Source: JAGFIY01 sp964499285 (GTDB taxonomy: Bacteria; Bacteroidota; Ignavibacteria; Ignavibacteriales; Melioribacteraceae). Taken from it: a stretch of 64,000 bases of DNA. Location: the NCBI GenBank assembly GCA_964499285.1, contig CAZCLA010000003.1:88731-152730 (forward strand), read 5' to 3'. Both the position numbers and the translations under genes were made by a program. Below, piece after piece: positions 8,271 through 17,585 of this stretch (the stretch's first letter is position 1; every line of letters begins with the position of its first letter). The notes under the pieces were generated by a model. That model had not been told where the DNA came from. It was given only the letters and a program-made list of their open reading frames with translations, and ran no database searches.

Positions 8271-9950
8271 ATGGAAAACTTTGAAAACACCAGCCTACTC
8301 AAAGATTTTTCCACATTAGTTGAATTCAGCAACCTTATCAATTCTAATCTTGAAATCGATTTTACTCTGAACAATTTATTACTTACTTGTTTTGGAAAAT
8401 TTCATACATCAAAAGGACTAATTGCCCTTTCTGAAAGTGGAAATTTGCGGATCAAAGCAAGCAAAGGTTTGTTAATAAATGTGCTTGATGATTTTCCGGA
8501 AATCAAAATTGAGGAATATGAGAGTGACCCGGGAAAAATCAATGGCTATCTGAAAAAGCATAATCTTCCGGTTTGTCAGAAAATATTGACGTCGAATGGT
8601 TTTATCGGGCTTTTGATACTCGGTCAACGATTGATTAAAGAACCATATTCCGAAAGAGATCTGGAGTTCTTAAAAACACTTCTGAACCTTGGAGGAAGTG
8701 CAATTGACAATGCGCTGATGTTCGGAAAGTTAAATAATGTTAACCGTGACCTCGATGCAAAAGTTAATCAGCTTAGTTCCTTATTTGATTTGAGCAAGGA
8801 GTTCAGTGGAATTCTTGAAGAAAAAATGGTGATTAAACTTCTCGTGTTTTCGATTATAGGACAGTTGCTCGTTTCTAAGTTTGCTTTTGCTACAATTTTA
8901 GATGATGAAATAAACCTCCTTGAAAATAAATTCTCTACCATTGAATTAAAAAATTTGATTTCGAAAGAATTCGTTGAGCAGATCAATCAAACAATCATAA
9001 TTAATGACAATTCAAAAGAATTTTCTGAACTGGCTGATTTAGGAGTAAAAATAATTATCCCGCTTCAGATTAAGGGAAGAAACCGGGGCTTAATTCTGCT
9101 TGGATCACGAAAAAATAACAGAGAATTCTCAAACTCTGATCTGGAATTTGCTGCTTCAGTTGGAAGTTTAGCTATTATCTCAATTGAAAATGCGAGACTG
9201 TTTAACGAGGCGATTGAGAAACAAAAACTTGAAAAAGAGTTGGAGACAGCAAGAACAATTCAGCAGAATTTACTTCCAAAAAAACTCCCAAATTCCCCAT
9301 TGTTTGAAATTGCATCTTTCAACAGAACCGCAAAACAAGTTGGCGGTGATTATTTCGATGTAATTCGTATAAGTGAAAATAGAGTGCTGATTGCCATTGC
9401 AGATGTTTCGGGGAAAGGAGTTCAGGCTGCACTTCTCATGGCAAATCTCCAAGCATTCTTAAAGTCAATTTGTAAACAAAACATCTCATTAGATAAAGCG
9501 TCTAATCTAATAAATGACCTTGTCTCCGAAAATACAGTCGGAGGCAGTTTCATTACTTTCTTTTGGGGTATTATTGATGAAAAAAAACGGACGTTTACTT
9601 TTGTTAACGCCGGACATAATCCGCCTATATTTTTAACAAAAGGAGAGAAATCATTCCTGAAAAAAGGCGGGATGATACTTGGCGTTATTGAAACTTTAGA
9701 ACCATATATTTCATCAACAATTGAATTTGGTAAAGGAGATTGCATAGTTTTATTTACAGATGGAATTACGGAAGCTTTCAGTAAAGAATTGGAAGAATTC
9801 GGTGATAAGAAGTTGGAAAACATAGTTGAGAAGAATGCAGATAAATCTCCGAAGGAAATATTAGATTCAGTAATTATGGCGGTTCAAGCTCATACAGTCG
9901 GGGCAGAGCAATCAGATGATATAACACTTATGGTAATAAAATTTAAATGA
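8271..9950 (+). CDS. soluble GAF-PP2C phosphatase
   Basis: A 559-residue cytoplasmic protein with no membrane segments. Two GAF-like sensor regions (about residues 10-150 and 165-310) are joined to a coiled linker (EKQKLEKELETARTIQQNLL) and a PP2C/SpoIIE domain at about 330-557. Catalytic motifs VGGDYFD, IADVSGKG, FVNAGHNPP, LFTDGITEA and SDDITLMV are complete. It begins two bases after the kinase gene and overlaps the next phosphatase by four bases. Its sensor differs from those of the two membrane phosphatases, which argues that each input reports a different cue to a shared STAS/kinase switch. No ligand can be assigned to the GAF domains. Confidence 0.9.
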   Translation: MENFENTSLLKDFSTLVEFSNLINSNLEIDFTLNNLLLTCFGKFHTSKGLIALSESGNLRIKASKGLLINVLDDFPEIKIEEYESDPGKINGYLKKHNLPVCQKILTSNGFIGLLILGQRLIKEPYSERDLEFLKTLLNLGGSAIDNALMFGKLNNVNRDLDAKVNQLSSLFDLSKEFSGILEEKMVIKLLVFSIIGQLLVSKFAFATILDDEINLLENKFSTIELKNLISKEFVEQINQTIIINDNSKEFSELADLGVKIIIPLQIKGRNRGLILLGSRKNNREFSNSDLEFAASVGSLAIISIENARLFNEAIEKQKLEKELETARTIQQNLLPKKLPNSPLFEIASFNRTAKQVGGDYFDVIRISENRVLIAIADVSGKGVQAALLMANLQAFLKSICKQNISLDKASNLINDLVSENTVGGSFITFFWGIIDEKKRTFTFVNAGHNPPIFLTKGEKSFLKKGGMILGVIETLEPYISSTIEFGKGDCIVLFTDGITEAFSKELEEFGDKKLENIVEKNADKSPKEILDSVIMAVQAHTVGAEQSDDITLMVIKFK

Positions 9951-12520
9951 CTCGATCTAATTTAAATATAGCCTACTCGTTCGATAAAGCGAAAAAAATT
10001 CTGATCAAACCCGTCGCACTTTTTTTGTTAGTTATCGCATTAATAAATCTTTATTTCTTATTTGAAGTGAATCCGATGTCTAACGACGAATGTCTTTGGA
10101 GGAATGAAAAAATTTCTAAAGACAGCGTAGGCACGTTTTTTTCCTTTGTTAAGTTTGAAGGTGTTTCTTGGAAGGCAGGAATTAGAGACGGCGATGAGCT
10201 GCTTGCTATTAATAATGTAGACGTAAGTGGTGATGTTGCTACTGCACAGCGTGTACTAAACAAAGTTGAGGGCGGGGATTCGGCACTTTATAAGATCAAG
10301 AGAAACGGTCGCGTGTTTGAAACGAAAGTGGAAGTCAAAAAACTACTAAACTTTCAAGGAGTAGCATTTTCTCTGCTAGGATTAATTTGGCTTATCGTTG
10401 GTTATATTGTTGTAATGGCAAAGCCAAATGGTATTCCGCAAAGATTATTTTTTAGAATTGCTGTAATGCTGATTCTATTTAATATGGTTGTTATCCGCAG
10501 CTTTAATAATCCATATATAGAAAATTCATTTCCGATGGGGCTTAGTATAATTATCGATTTAATGTCGCTCTTTGGGGTTTCATTCTTCCCATTTGTACTT
10601 ATTCATTTTTTCTGGGTGTTTCCTAAACCAAATAAGTTTATAGATAAAAAAGTAACGCAAAGATTTCTTTATTTAGGACCTACAGTTATATATCTGCTGG
10701 CTTTAATGCTCTATTTTTCTGCTTATATGAGAGATAATTATATTCAAGCTACACTTTACTTCAACCTGATGTCTTGGTTATCAAGTGCGGCAATAGTAGT
10801 TGGACTCATCAGTTTGTTTGTAAGCTATCAAAGACTTAAGACGCAGCATGAACGTAACGCAATTTTTGTGATATTAATTACCTATGCACTCGGAGTTGCG
10901 GCAATAATATATTATACCACCGCAATAGTCACTGCTCAACCGGTTGCTCAGTTTAATTCCCCCGAATATTTTATGCCGATTATTTTAATCGTGCTTCTCC
11001 CAATCTCTTTTGGTTATTCTATATTCAAGTATTCATTAATGGACGTAAGTGACGTAATTAAAAACACCATTATGTACACCGCAGCAACAATTACGTTGGC
11101 AGCACTTTACTTTGTTGTGATTTATGTATTAGGACAATCGATAAGCAGCGCTATTGGAACAGAGTATCAAGGTATTATTGCAGGAATTATTTTTATCGGG
11201 TTTGCACTTATTTTTCAATCTACAAAAGACAGATTTCAAGAAGTAATTACTTCTAAATTTTACCCGGAACAATTTGCTTTTCAGAAAGTACTCGTAAAGT
11301 TCAGCAGCGATATATCGACAATTGTTGGTATGGATAACATTTTGGATTCAGTTGTAGATACTTTTATCAATTCACTAAAGTTAAAAAAAGTAGCAATACT
11401 TCTTAAATCCAACGGAGATGATAAAGCTTGCACGATTCTAAGAGCGGTAGGAATTGACAAGTCTTCAATTCTACTTGAGGAAAAAGAAACACAAATTAGG
11501 GCGTTATTGAACGAGAAAGTAAAGCTGAAGCTCAATCCGGTTATCGAAGAAGTGGATTTCAAAAAAATATATCCGGAAAGTGCCGAGCAATTGAAGGAGG
11601 AAGGTATTTACACAATTATTCCTTTAATGATTAAGAACAAAATTATCGGTTTGGTTTTGTTTGGACTAAAGCATTCTGGTGCCCAATTCGCAGGAAAAGA
11701 TTTGGAACTTCTTTCAGCTGCTTGCAATCAGATCGCTGCTGCTATTGAAAACGCAAGGTTGTATGAAGCTGAGGCGGAAAAGCTTAAAATTGATCGAGAT
11801 CTTGAGAACGCAAAGCGAATTCAAATTAGTTTGCTGCCTAACAGTATCCCAAACATAAATGGATTAGATATTAGTGGAAGCATGCATCCTGCAATGCAGG
11901 TTGGCGGAGATTATTATGATATAATTAGACTTGATGAAAAACGAGTATTTGTGATTATCGGTGATGTATCCGGAAAGGGACTGGCTGCTTCTTTTTATAT
12001 GTCTAAGCTAGAAACAATGATAAAATTATTCTGCTCCGCAGGAAGAACTCCTAAAGAAGTTCTGGTGGAAGTTAATAAAAAAATTACTCCTACAATTGAA
12101 CGAAACTGGTTTATAACGGTATCGATTGCACTTTTTAATACTGAAACAAAAAAAATAAATTACTGCAGAGCAGGTCACACTCCGCTTTTAGTTGCAAAAG
12201 ATTTTCATTTAGATGAATATATCCCCAAGGGAATTGGGATTGGTATGAAGACAGAAGAAATCTTCGACAATTCAATTGAAGAGATTGAACTACCGCTGGC
12301 AGCAGGTCAACTGTTTGCTTTTTACTCCGACGGAATCACTGAAGCAATGAACAAGGAAAAAGATTTGTTCGGAGATGAAAGATTTAAAAGTATTTTAAAA
12401 CAATCGAGCAGCCGATCTGCAATGCAGGTTGAAAATGAAATAATGCACTCCTTAAAAACATTTCGTGAAAGCGAACCTCAGAACGACGATATTACTTTGG
12501 TTTTGGTCAAAGTAAAATGA
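9947..12520 (+). CDS. PDZ-multipass membrane-GAF-PP2C phosphatase
   Basis: An 857-residue protein. One membrane segment (about 22-42) is followed by a PDZ-like fold of about 80 residues (WKAGIRDGDELLAINNVDV is the usual carboxylate-loop and strand signature), predicted outside the cytoplasm. About eight further membrane helices (140-430), a GAF domain (about 445-600) and a PP2C/SpoIIE domain (about 620-855) come next. Motifs VGGDYYD, IGDVSGKG, YCRAGHTPLL, FYSDGITEA and NDDITLVLV are intact. An extracytoplasmic PDZ suggests sensing of protein C-termini or an envelope partner; this is inference. It overlaps the preceding phosphatase by ATGA and the following YhhN gene by ATGA. Confidence 0.9.
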   Translation: MTRSNLNIAYSFDKAKKILIKPVALFLLVIALINLYFLFEVNPMSNDECLWRNEKISKDSVGTFFSFVKFEGVSWKAGIRDGDELLAINNVDVSGDVATAQRVLNKVEGGDSALYKIKRNGRVFETKVEVKKLLNFQGVAFSLLGLIWLIVGYIVVMAKPNGIPQRLFFRIAVMLILFNMVVIRSFNNPYIENSFPMGLSIIIDLMSLFGVSFFPFVLIHFFWVFPKPNKFIDKKVTQRFLYLGPTVIYLLALMLYFSAYMRDNYIQATLYFNLMSWLSSAAIVVGLISLFVSYQRLKTQHERNAIFVILITYALGVAAIIYYTTAIVTAQPVAQFNSPEYFMPIILIVLLPISFGYSIFKYSLMDVSDVIKNTIMYTAATITLAALYFVVIYVLGQSISSAIGTEYQGIIAGIIFIGFALIFQSTKDRFQEVITSKFYPEQFAFQKVLVKFSSDISTIVGMDNILDSVVDTFINSLKLKKVAILLKSNGDDKACTILRAVGIDKSSILLEEKETQIRALLNEKVKLKLNPVIEEVDFKKIYPESAEQLKEEGIYTIIPLMIKNKIIGLVLFGLKHSGAQFAGKDLELLSAACNQIAAAIENARLYEAEAEKLKIDRDLENAKRIQISLLPNSIPNINGLDISGSMHPAMQVGGDYYDIIRLDEKRVFVIIGDVSGKGLAASFYMSKLETMIKLFCSAGRTPKEVLVEVNKKITPTIERNWFITVSIALFNTETKKINYCRAGHTPLLVAKDFHLDEYIPKGIGIGMKTEEIFDNSIEEIELPLAAGQLFAFYSDGITEAMNKEKDLFGDERFKSILKQSSSRSAMQVENEIMHSLKTFRESEPQNDDITLVLVKVK

Positions 12521-13155
12521 TTATTGCTGTCGTAATAGTAATAATTTTAATTTTGTCCATGACCACATCTTATTTAAGAGTAAATATTGATTCGAAAAGA
12601 AATTTTTTTTTGCTTCTGAAGCCGATAACAATTATTTCAATTATAATTTTAGCCTTTTTTATTGATTCAAATCCGGGAAGCGAATTTTCATTTTATATAA
12701 AATCAGCATTGATAATCTCCCTTATTGGTGACGTTTTCTTGATGATGAACGAATCGAAGTTCAAATATGGATTAATTGCCTTTTTAGCTGCACACATTGC
12801 TTATTCATTTGCTTTTATTCAAAATGTATTTTCGTTTAATTATTACATATTTATAGCTGCCCTGCTTTATACGAGTATTATGTTGATTATTCTTGGAGAT
12901 TCAGTCAGTAAATATAGGTTTATGGTTCTTGTTTATGTTGGAGTTTTAACTGTTATGCTGTGGGTGGGGATAAACAGATATTTGTTTTTAAGAGATCAAG
13001 CATCGCTTCTTGTAAGTATTGGCGCACTTCTTTTTGTTCTATCCGATTCATTTCTTGCGTATAAAAAATTCAAGAATAATAATCCTAAATATGAATACAT
13101 CATTCTGAATACCTATTTTATTGCTCAACTTTCCTTTGCACTTTCTTTAAAATAG
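12517..13155 (+). CDS. YhhN/TMEM86-family membrane protein
   Basis: A 212-residue protein with about seven or eight hydrophobic helices. Family signatures are visible: LLKPITIIS near residue 36, SLIGDVFLMM, AAHIAYSFAF, GALLFVLSDSFLAY and the C-terminal NTYFIAQLSF. Some eukaryotic relatives (TMEM86) are lysoplasmalogenases, hydrolysing the vinyl-ether bond of lysoplasmalogens. The bacterial YhhN role is much less clear, so I do not assign an activity. The start overlaps the stop of the PDZ phosphatase by four bases, making it the last gene of the switch operon, and a bidirectional terminator follows immediately. Confidence 0.8.
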   Translation: MIIAVVIVIILILSMTTSYLRVNIDSKRNFFLLLKPITIISIIILAFFIDSNPGSEFSFYIKSALIISLIGDVFLMMNESKFKYGLIAFLAAHIAYSFAFIQNVFSFNYYIFIAALLYTSIMLIILGDSVSKYRFMVLVYVGVLTVMLWVGINRYLFLRDQASLLVSIGALLFVLSDSFLAYKKFKNNNPKYEYIILNTYFIAQLSFALSLK

Positions 13156-13181
13156 AAAAGCCGATCGAATGACCGGCTTTT
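13156..13181. terminator. bidirectional intrinsic terminator
   Basis: AAAAGCCG (13156-13163) pairs with CGGCTTTT (13174-13181) around a 10-base loop. The T-run serves the plus-strand phosphatase operon and the A-run (T on the minus strand) serves secF, which ends at 13201. The hairpin starts directly after the YhhN stop codon. Confidence 0.85.
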
Positions 13182-13200
13182 AATTCAAAAATATTCATCA

Positions 13201-14343
13201 TCAACCGAATTGAATTTTCGATTTTGCTTTCATCGCATATTCATATACAATCGGGCTGGCAACGAACACTGAAGAATAAGTACCAATAAGTACACCAAAA
13301 AACAGTGTAAAAGCAAATCCTCTTAAAACTTCACCACCGAATACAAGAAGTACAAAAGTAACCACAAGAGTTGTTAAAGAAGTAATAATTGTACGAGGCA
13401 TCGTTTTGTTGATTGCTTTATTGATATTGTTCGCTAAGTCATCAGTTTTATGAATTTTTAGATTCTCTCTAATTCTATCGAATACAATTACTGTATCGTT
13501 GATTGAATAACCAACAAGTGTCAGGAACGCTGCAACAACGTTGATAGAAATCTCGAGGTTAAGAAAATCTGTCAATCCGTAAAGCAAAGAAAATGCACCA
13601 AGTGTTATCATTACATCGTGAAATAATGCTATAACAGCACCGGCTGCAAATATGAATTTAAATCGAAAACCTAAATAAATGAGAATTACAACCAGAGCAA
13701 GTGCAACAGCTATTATTGCATTTGCTTTTAATTCATCACCAATTTTTGGTCCTACTAAATCTTCCTTCTGAACCGTAAAAGGATTACCGGGTAATTCTTC
13801 TCTCAGCACTTCCTTCATCATATCGGCAAAGCCAACTCTTACAATCAAAAGTGTGTTATCATCATCTTGCGAACCTTTACTAACTTGAAATCCTCGTTTG
13901 AATAATTCGGCATTGAGTGTGCTTATTGTATCAGCACTTTCAAATGAGTATGTGATGGAAGAACCTGATTTATCGACAATTCTCTTTTCCAAACCCGGAA
14001 TTATCTTTTCGATTTCTGAGTTTATGACATTTACATATCTATCGAAACTCTCCTGAGGAATCTCTTGAAGATCGGTTCTTATCAGAACACCAGTTTCGCC
14101 ACCGAAAGTTTTAACCTCAATCTTACCAAGGTTCATTGCGGTTGAAATATCCCTTATCTCCGTGATGTCGATCGGCTGTTCAAATTGGAGTGCAATTTCT
14201 GAACCACCTTTAAAATCGATTCCCAATTCGAGACCTCTTACAAATAAACTTAATAATCCGAGGAGAAGGAGAATTCCGGAAAATATATATGCTATTTTCC
14301 GTTTACTGAGGAAATCTACGCTTAAGTTTTGAAATATTTGCAT
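13201..14343 (-). CDS. secF: protein translocase subunit SecF
   Basis: SecF acts with SecD at the inner membrane to pull secreted proteins through SecYEG using the ion gradient. The 380-residue protein has an N-terminal helix (about 13-33), the GIDFKGGSE motif, a periplasmic region and five C-terminal helices containing VVAAFLTLVGYSINDTVIVF and DRIRENL, as in the family. It follows secD by 27 bases on the same strand and is the last gene before the shared terminator at 13156-13181. Confidence 0.96.
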   Translation of the reverse strand: MQIFQNLSVDFLSKRKIAYIFSGILLLLGLLSLFVRGLELGIDFKGGSEIALQFEQPIDITEIRDISTAMNLGKIEVKTFGGETGVLIRTDLQEIPQESFDRYVNVINSEIEKIIPGLEKRIVDKSGSSITYSFESADTISTLNAELFKRGFQVSKGSQDDDNTLLIVRVGFADMMKEVLREELPGNPFTVQKEDLVGPKIGDELKANAIIAVALALVVILIYLGFRFKFIFAAGAVIALFHDVMITLGAFSLLYGLTDFLNLEISINVVAAFLTLVGYSINDTVIVFDRIRENLKIHKTDDLANNINKAINKTMPRTIITSLTTLVVTFVLLVFGGEVLRGFAFTLFFGVLIGTYSSVFVASPIVYEYAMKAKSKIQFG

Positions 14344-14370
14344 TTTTTAATAAATCTCCTTAAAAACAAT

Positions 14371-16254
14371 TTAACCTACGTTAATTTTGGCTCCCTTAGA
14401 AACCATATAGTCAAATACCAATCTTGTAATAACAAGAGCACTGAATAAACTGCAAACAATACCGATCATTAAAGTTAGTGCAAAACCTTGGACCGGTCCG
14501 CTTCCGAATTGGTAGAGAATAATTCCGGTAAAGAATGTCGTTATGTTCGAGTCAAAGATTGCAGAATATGAGTTTGAATAACCACTTGCAATTGCTGCCT
14601 TAACAGTTTTCCCTGTTGCGAGTTCCTCTCGTATTCGTTCATATATTATAACGTTCGCGTCAACAGCCATACCAATTGTTAAAATTATACCCGCGATACC
14701 AGGAAGAGTAAGTGTAGCGTGAAATCCAGCAAGAATTCCCATAATGAATAACATGGTTGAAAATAATGCAAGATCAGCAATTGTACCGGCTTTGCGATAG
14801 TAGATAACCATAAATATTGCAACAAGAATAAAACCAATAAATACTGATTGGAAGCCTTGGTTAATTGAATCCTGACCTAAGGAGGGACCTACAGTTCGTT
14901 CCTCAATAATATCAATTGGAGCTGGTAAAGCACCGGCTTTCAAAACGATTTCAATCAATTTTGCTTCGTCCATCGTTCCCATATTTGTAATCTGGGAACT
15001 TCCGGAAGGTATTTTATTGATTATGTTTGGAGCAACATATATATAACCATCCAACATAATTGCACATCTTTTATTAATGTTGGAGCCAGTAATACGGGCC
15101 CATTCTCTTGCCCCGTCGCTGTTCATCTCCATCTGAACAATTGGTTGAGTTGTTGTAGGATCAATATTTGCACGCGCATCAACAACTACGTCGCCAGTTA
15201 GTTCAGGTTGTTTGTTAACCAGATACAAGCGGAAAATGTTTTCTCCGTCCTGAGTAGCTTCCGGTTTAGCGCCGTAAATGAATTCAACATTATCCGGAAT
15301 GACTTTTTGGACATCCTGTCGAGCAAGGTAATTATCAAGTTTAGTTCTGTTCTTTTCAGAAACGAATGCATCAGCGGTGGGTGACTGATTGTTTATCCAA
15401 GCAATTGCAAAGAAAGGATGTTCCTTTTCAATCTCTTGTTGCGATAATTCTTCGTTTGCGGTAGTATCTTGAACCACTGTTGTGTCTTTCTTAAAATCAG
15501 CGGCAAGCACCTCATCGATTCTGTTCATAATGGGGATAGTGAATTCAGGATCCTTAACCAGACGAAATTCGAGTGCAGCTCTTCCCTGAAGAAGTCTTTT
15601 AGCTTCTTCTTCTTTTGATATACCGGGAAGTTCTATAATAATTCTTCGCGAACCTTGAGGTTGAATGTTAGGTTCAGATACACCGTATTGGTTAACACGG
15701 TTGCTGATGATTTCAATCGCTCTCGTAACGGCATCAGATTCTTGTTCAAGAAGACGATCGATGATTACTTCGTCATCCTCTCTGATTGATCCGAAATAAC
15801 GGCTCAATCTAATGCCTTTTTCTTGAAGCAAGTTGGCTAATATTGTTACGACATTTTCATCCGATCTTTTAGCAATTTCTTCGGCTTGTGCAAGAACTTC
15901 CAAATATGTCTCATCGGGGTCTCTTGCTAGTCTTTCTAACAGTTTAGCCGTATTAACTTCCATAACAAGATACATACCGCCTTGAAGATCAAGTCCTAAC
16001 TTAACTCTCTTTTCACGATTATCTCGTATTGAGGGATCGCTAACCATTATGCTGTCCTCGATAAAAGTTAAGTAGGAGCTAATTTGTTCGTCCGTGGGCG
16101 GTGGTGATAGTTGTTTTAAGCTGTCTTCAACATTACTCAATTTTTCATTTATCATTTGAGTGTTCTGCAAATCCGCATAGGTCGGATAGAGCAGATAAAC
16201 AGCTAGAGCCACAGCGGCTAATATCAAAATGATTCTAAATCTAAATTCTTTCAT
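14371..16254 (-). CDS. secD: protein translocase subunit SecD
   Basis: SecD partners SecF in protein export. The 627-residue product has the N-terminal helix, the LGLDLQGGMYLV motif and a large periplasmic section (about residues 30-450) with the P1-type fold signature GVSEPNIQPQGSRRIIIELP. Six C-terminal helices include GMAVDANVIIYERIREEL. Its length is normal for Bacteroidota-type SecD proteins encoded separately from SecF. An intergenic space of 145 bases separates it from rplI upstream. That space holds a hairpin (16313-16350) but no clear promoter, so read-through from the ribosomal operon is possible. Confidence 0.96.
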   Translation of the reverse strand: MKEFRFRIILILAAVALAVYLLYPTYADLQNTQMINEKLSNVEDSLKQLSPPPTDEQISSYLTFIEDSIMVSDPSIRDNREKRVKLGLDLQGGMYLVMEVNTAKLLERLARDPDETYLEVLAQAEEIAKRSDENVVTILANLLQEKGIRLSRYFGSIREDDEVIIDRLLEQESDAVTRAIEIISNRVNQYGVSEPNIQPQGSRRIIIELPGISKEEEAKRLLQGRAALEFRLVKDPEFTIPIMNRIDEVLAADFKKDTTVVQDTTANEELSQQEIEKEHPFFAIAWINNQSPTADAFVSEKNRTKLDNYLARQDVQKVIPDNVEFIYGAKPEATQDGENIFRLYLVNKQPELTGDVVVDARANIDPTTTQPIVQMEMNSDGAREWARITGSNINKRCAIMLDGYIYVAPNIINKIPSGSSQITNMGTMDEAKLIEIVLKAGALPAPIDIIEERTVGPSLGQDSINQGFQSVFIGFILVAIFMVIYYRKAGTIADLALFSTMLFIMGILAGFHATLTLPGIAGIILTIGMAVDANVIIYERIREELATGKTVKAAIASGYSNSYSAIFDSNITTFFTGIILYQFGSGPVQGFALTLMIGIVCSLFSALVITRLVFDYMVSKGAKINVG

Positions 16255-16312
16255 TATTTAGTCTTGGTGTTAGTTAAAAACTCTAATTTTTTATTTAGGA
16301 ACTAATATATAC

Positions 16313-16350
16313 AGTCAAACAACCAATGCAAAATAAACATTTGGTTGACT
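16313..16350 (-). repeat. imperfect hairpin between rplI and secD
   Basis: AGTCA and ACCAA with TG on the left (from 16313) pair with CAT, TTGGT and TGACT on the right (to 16350), with a 4-base bulge and one extra base. The loop is CAAAATAAA. It could reduce read-through from rplI to secD, but no clean T-tract follows on the minus strand. Confidence 0.35.
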
Positions 16351-16399
16351 TTTAATATTAAATTAAAATATAAATTAACTTAATATTATTCTAATATTT

Positions 16400-16843
16400 C
16401 TATTCGCGAACAACCCAGGTTTTAACGACTGCCGTAACATCATGATGAAGTTTTACATTAACGCTGTAGATCCCCAAGGATTTAATAGGTTCACTGATTT
16501 CAATCTTTCTTCTATCGATATCATAACCTTTTTCCTTTAATGAATCGGCAATCATTTGGGTTGTAACAGTTCCGAATATTCTATCTTCTTCACCTACTTT
16601 CACCGGGATCGTAACCGATACTTTTTCAAGTTCGGCTGAAAGCAATTGAGCACTTTGTAGTTCTTTTTCTTCTTTTTTAGCAAGTTGAACTTTTTCTTCT
16701 TCGAGTGCTCTCAAGTTTCCGGAAGTTGCGGTGTAAGCAATTTGTCTGGGTATCAAAAAATTTCTGGCAAAACCGTTTTTCACTTCAACAACGTCGCCTA
16801 TTTTTCCCAGTTTATCGTAATTTTTTCTTAAAATGACTTTCAT
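16400..16843 (-). CDS. rplI: 50S ribosomal protein L9
   Basis: L9 binds 23S rRNA at the base of the L1 stalk. The 147-residue protein shows the N-terminal domain signature GDVVEVKNGFARNFLIPR, a long connecting helix (about 45-75) and the C-terminal domain (VGEEDRIFGTVT). It is the last of four genes (rpsF, ssb, rpsR, rplI) in the order found in many bacteria, 12 bases after rpsR. Confidence 0.97.
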   Translation of the reverse strand: MKVILRKNYDKLGKIGDVVEVKNGFARNFLIPRQIAYTATSGNLRALEEEKVQLAKKEEKELQSAQLLSAELEKVSVTIPVKVGEEDRIFGTVTTQMIADSLKEKGYDIDRRKIEISEPIKSLGIYSVNVKLHHDVTAVVKTWVVRE

Positions 16844-16855
16844 ACCAAATCTCTC

Positions 16856-17065
16856 CTATTTAACAGCTTCGGAAATGTAAGGCATAATTGCAATTTGACG
16901 TGCTCGTTTAATTGCAGTAACCAATTCCCGATGTTGTTTAGCACTTAGTCCAGTAATTCGTCGTGGAATAATCTTACCTTGATCGGTGACGAATTTTTGG
17001 AGTTTTTTAGCATCTTTATAATCGATGTATTCTTCTAAAACTCTTTTTGATCTTTTTGATTTCAT
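16856..17065 (-). CDS. rpsR: 30S ribosomal protein S18
   Basis: A 69-residue S18 with the characteristic segments IDYKDAKKLQKFV, RRITGLSAKQHREL and AIKRARQIAIMPY. S18 pairs with S6 on the platform of the small subunit, consistent with co-transcription with rpsF two genes upstream. It lacks the CxxC zinc ligands seen in some S18 paralogues, so it is the zinc-free form. Confidence 0.97.
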   Translation of the reverse strand: MKSKRSKRVLEEYIDYKDAKKLQKFVTDQGKIIPRRITGLSAKQHRELVTAIKRARQIAIMPYISEAVK

Positions 17066-17084
17066 TTTTGTTTAACTCCAGTTC

Positions 17085-17561
17085 TTATTTATCATTGCTG
17101 ATAAGATCGGCTTCGTCGTCAGATAAAAATTTATCGAATGAATTATCTTCGTAATCAGAATCTTCGTTTGAAGACGTTTCGTAATCCTCATCCGACGAAT
17201 TATTTTTCGAATTCTTGTTAAGGAATTGAATACGTTTAGCTTTAATTTCAACGATTGTTCTGTTTTTATCGTCTTCCGTTTTAAAAGTTCTGCTTTGCAG
17301 TTCTCCATCAACAAGAACAGCACTTCCTTTTTTCAGCCGGTCTCTGCAGCTGTCTGCTAATTTATTCCATGCAACAACGCCAACGTAACAGACATCTTCC
17401 TGCCACTGATTATTGCTGTCTTTATAACGTCTGTTTGCAGCAATATGAAAATTAACCACAGGCGTGTTGTTAGAAGTTTCTCTGAAAACCGGATCTTTAG
17501 TCAAGTTACCGGCTATAATAACACTATTTAATTCAGGCATTTTTAGGTCTGCCATTTGCAA
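17085..17561 (-). CDS. ssb: single-stranded DNA-binding protein
   Basis: The 158-residue protein has the SSB OB-fold (residues 1-110): NSVIIAGNLTKDPVFRE, VNFHIAANRRYKD and GSAVLVDGELQSRTF are typical. An acidic Ser/Asp-rich tail of about 45 residues follows. The tail ends SDDEADLISNDK and does not carry the usual Asp-Asp-x-Pro-Phe tip that recruits repair and replication partners. The stop codon is clean, so this is not an obvious frameshift. An alternative start three codons in (MADLKM) is possible. It lies between rpsF and rpsR. Confidence 0.95.
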   Translation of the reverse strand: MQMADLKMPELNSVIIAGNLTKDPVFRETSNNTPVVNFHIAANRRYKDSNNQWQEDVCYVGVVAWNKLADSCRDRLKKGSAVLVDGELQSRTFKTEDDKNRTIVEIKAKRIQFLNKNSKNNSSDEDYETSSNEDSDYEDNSFDKFLSDDEADLISNDK

Positions 17562-17585
17562 CCTCCGTAAATCTTATCTTAATAA

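Noticed and set aside
17072..17323. 83-codon open frame overlapping ssb
   Set aside because: Low-complexity Lys/Arg/Ile-rich translation in a shifted frame inside a clear SSB gene.
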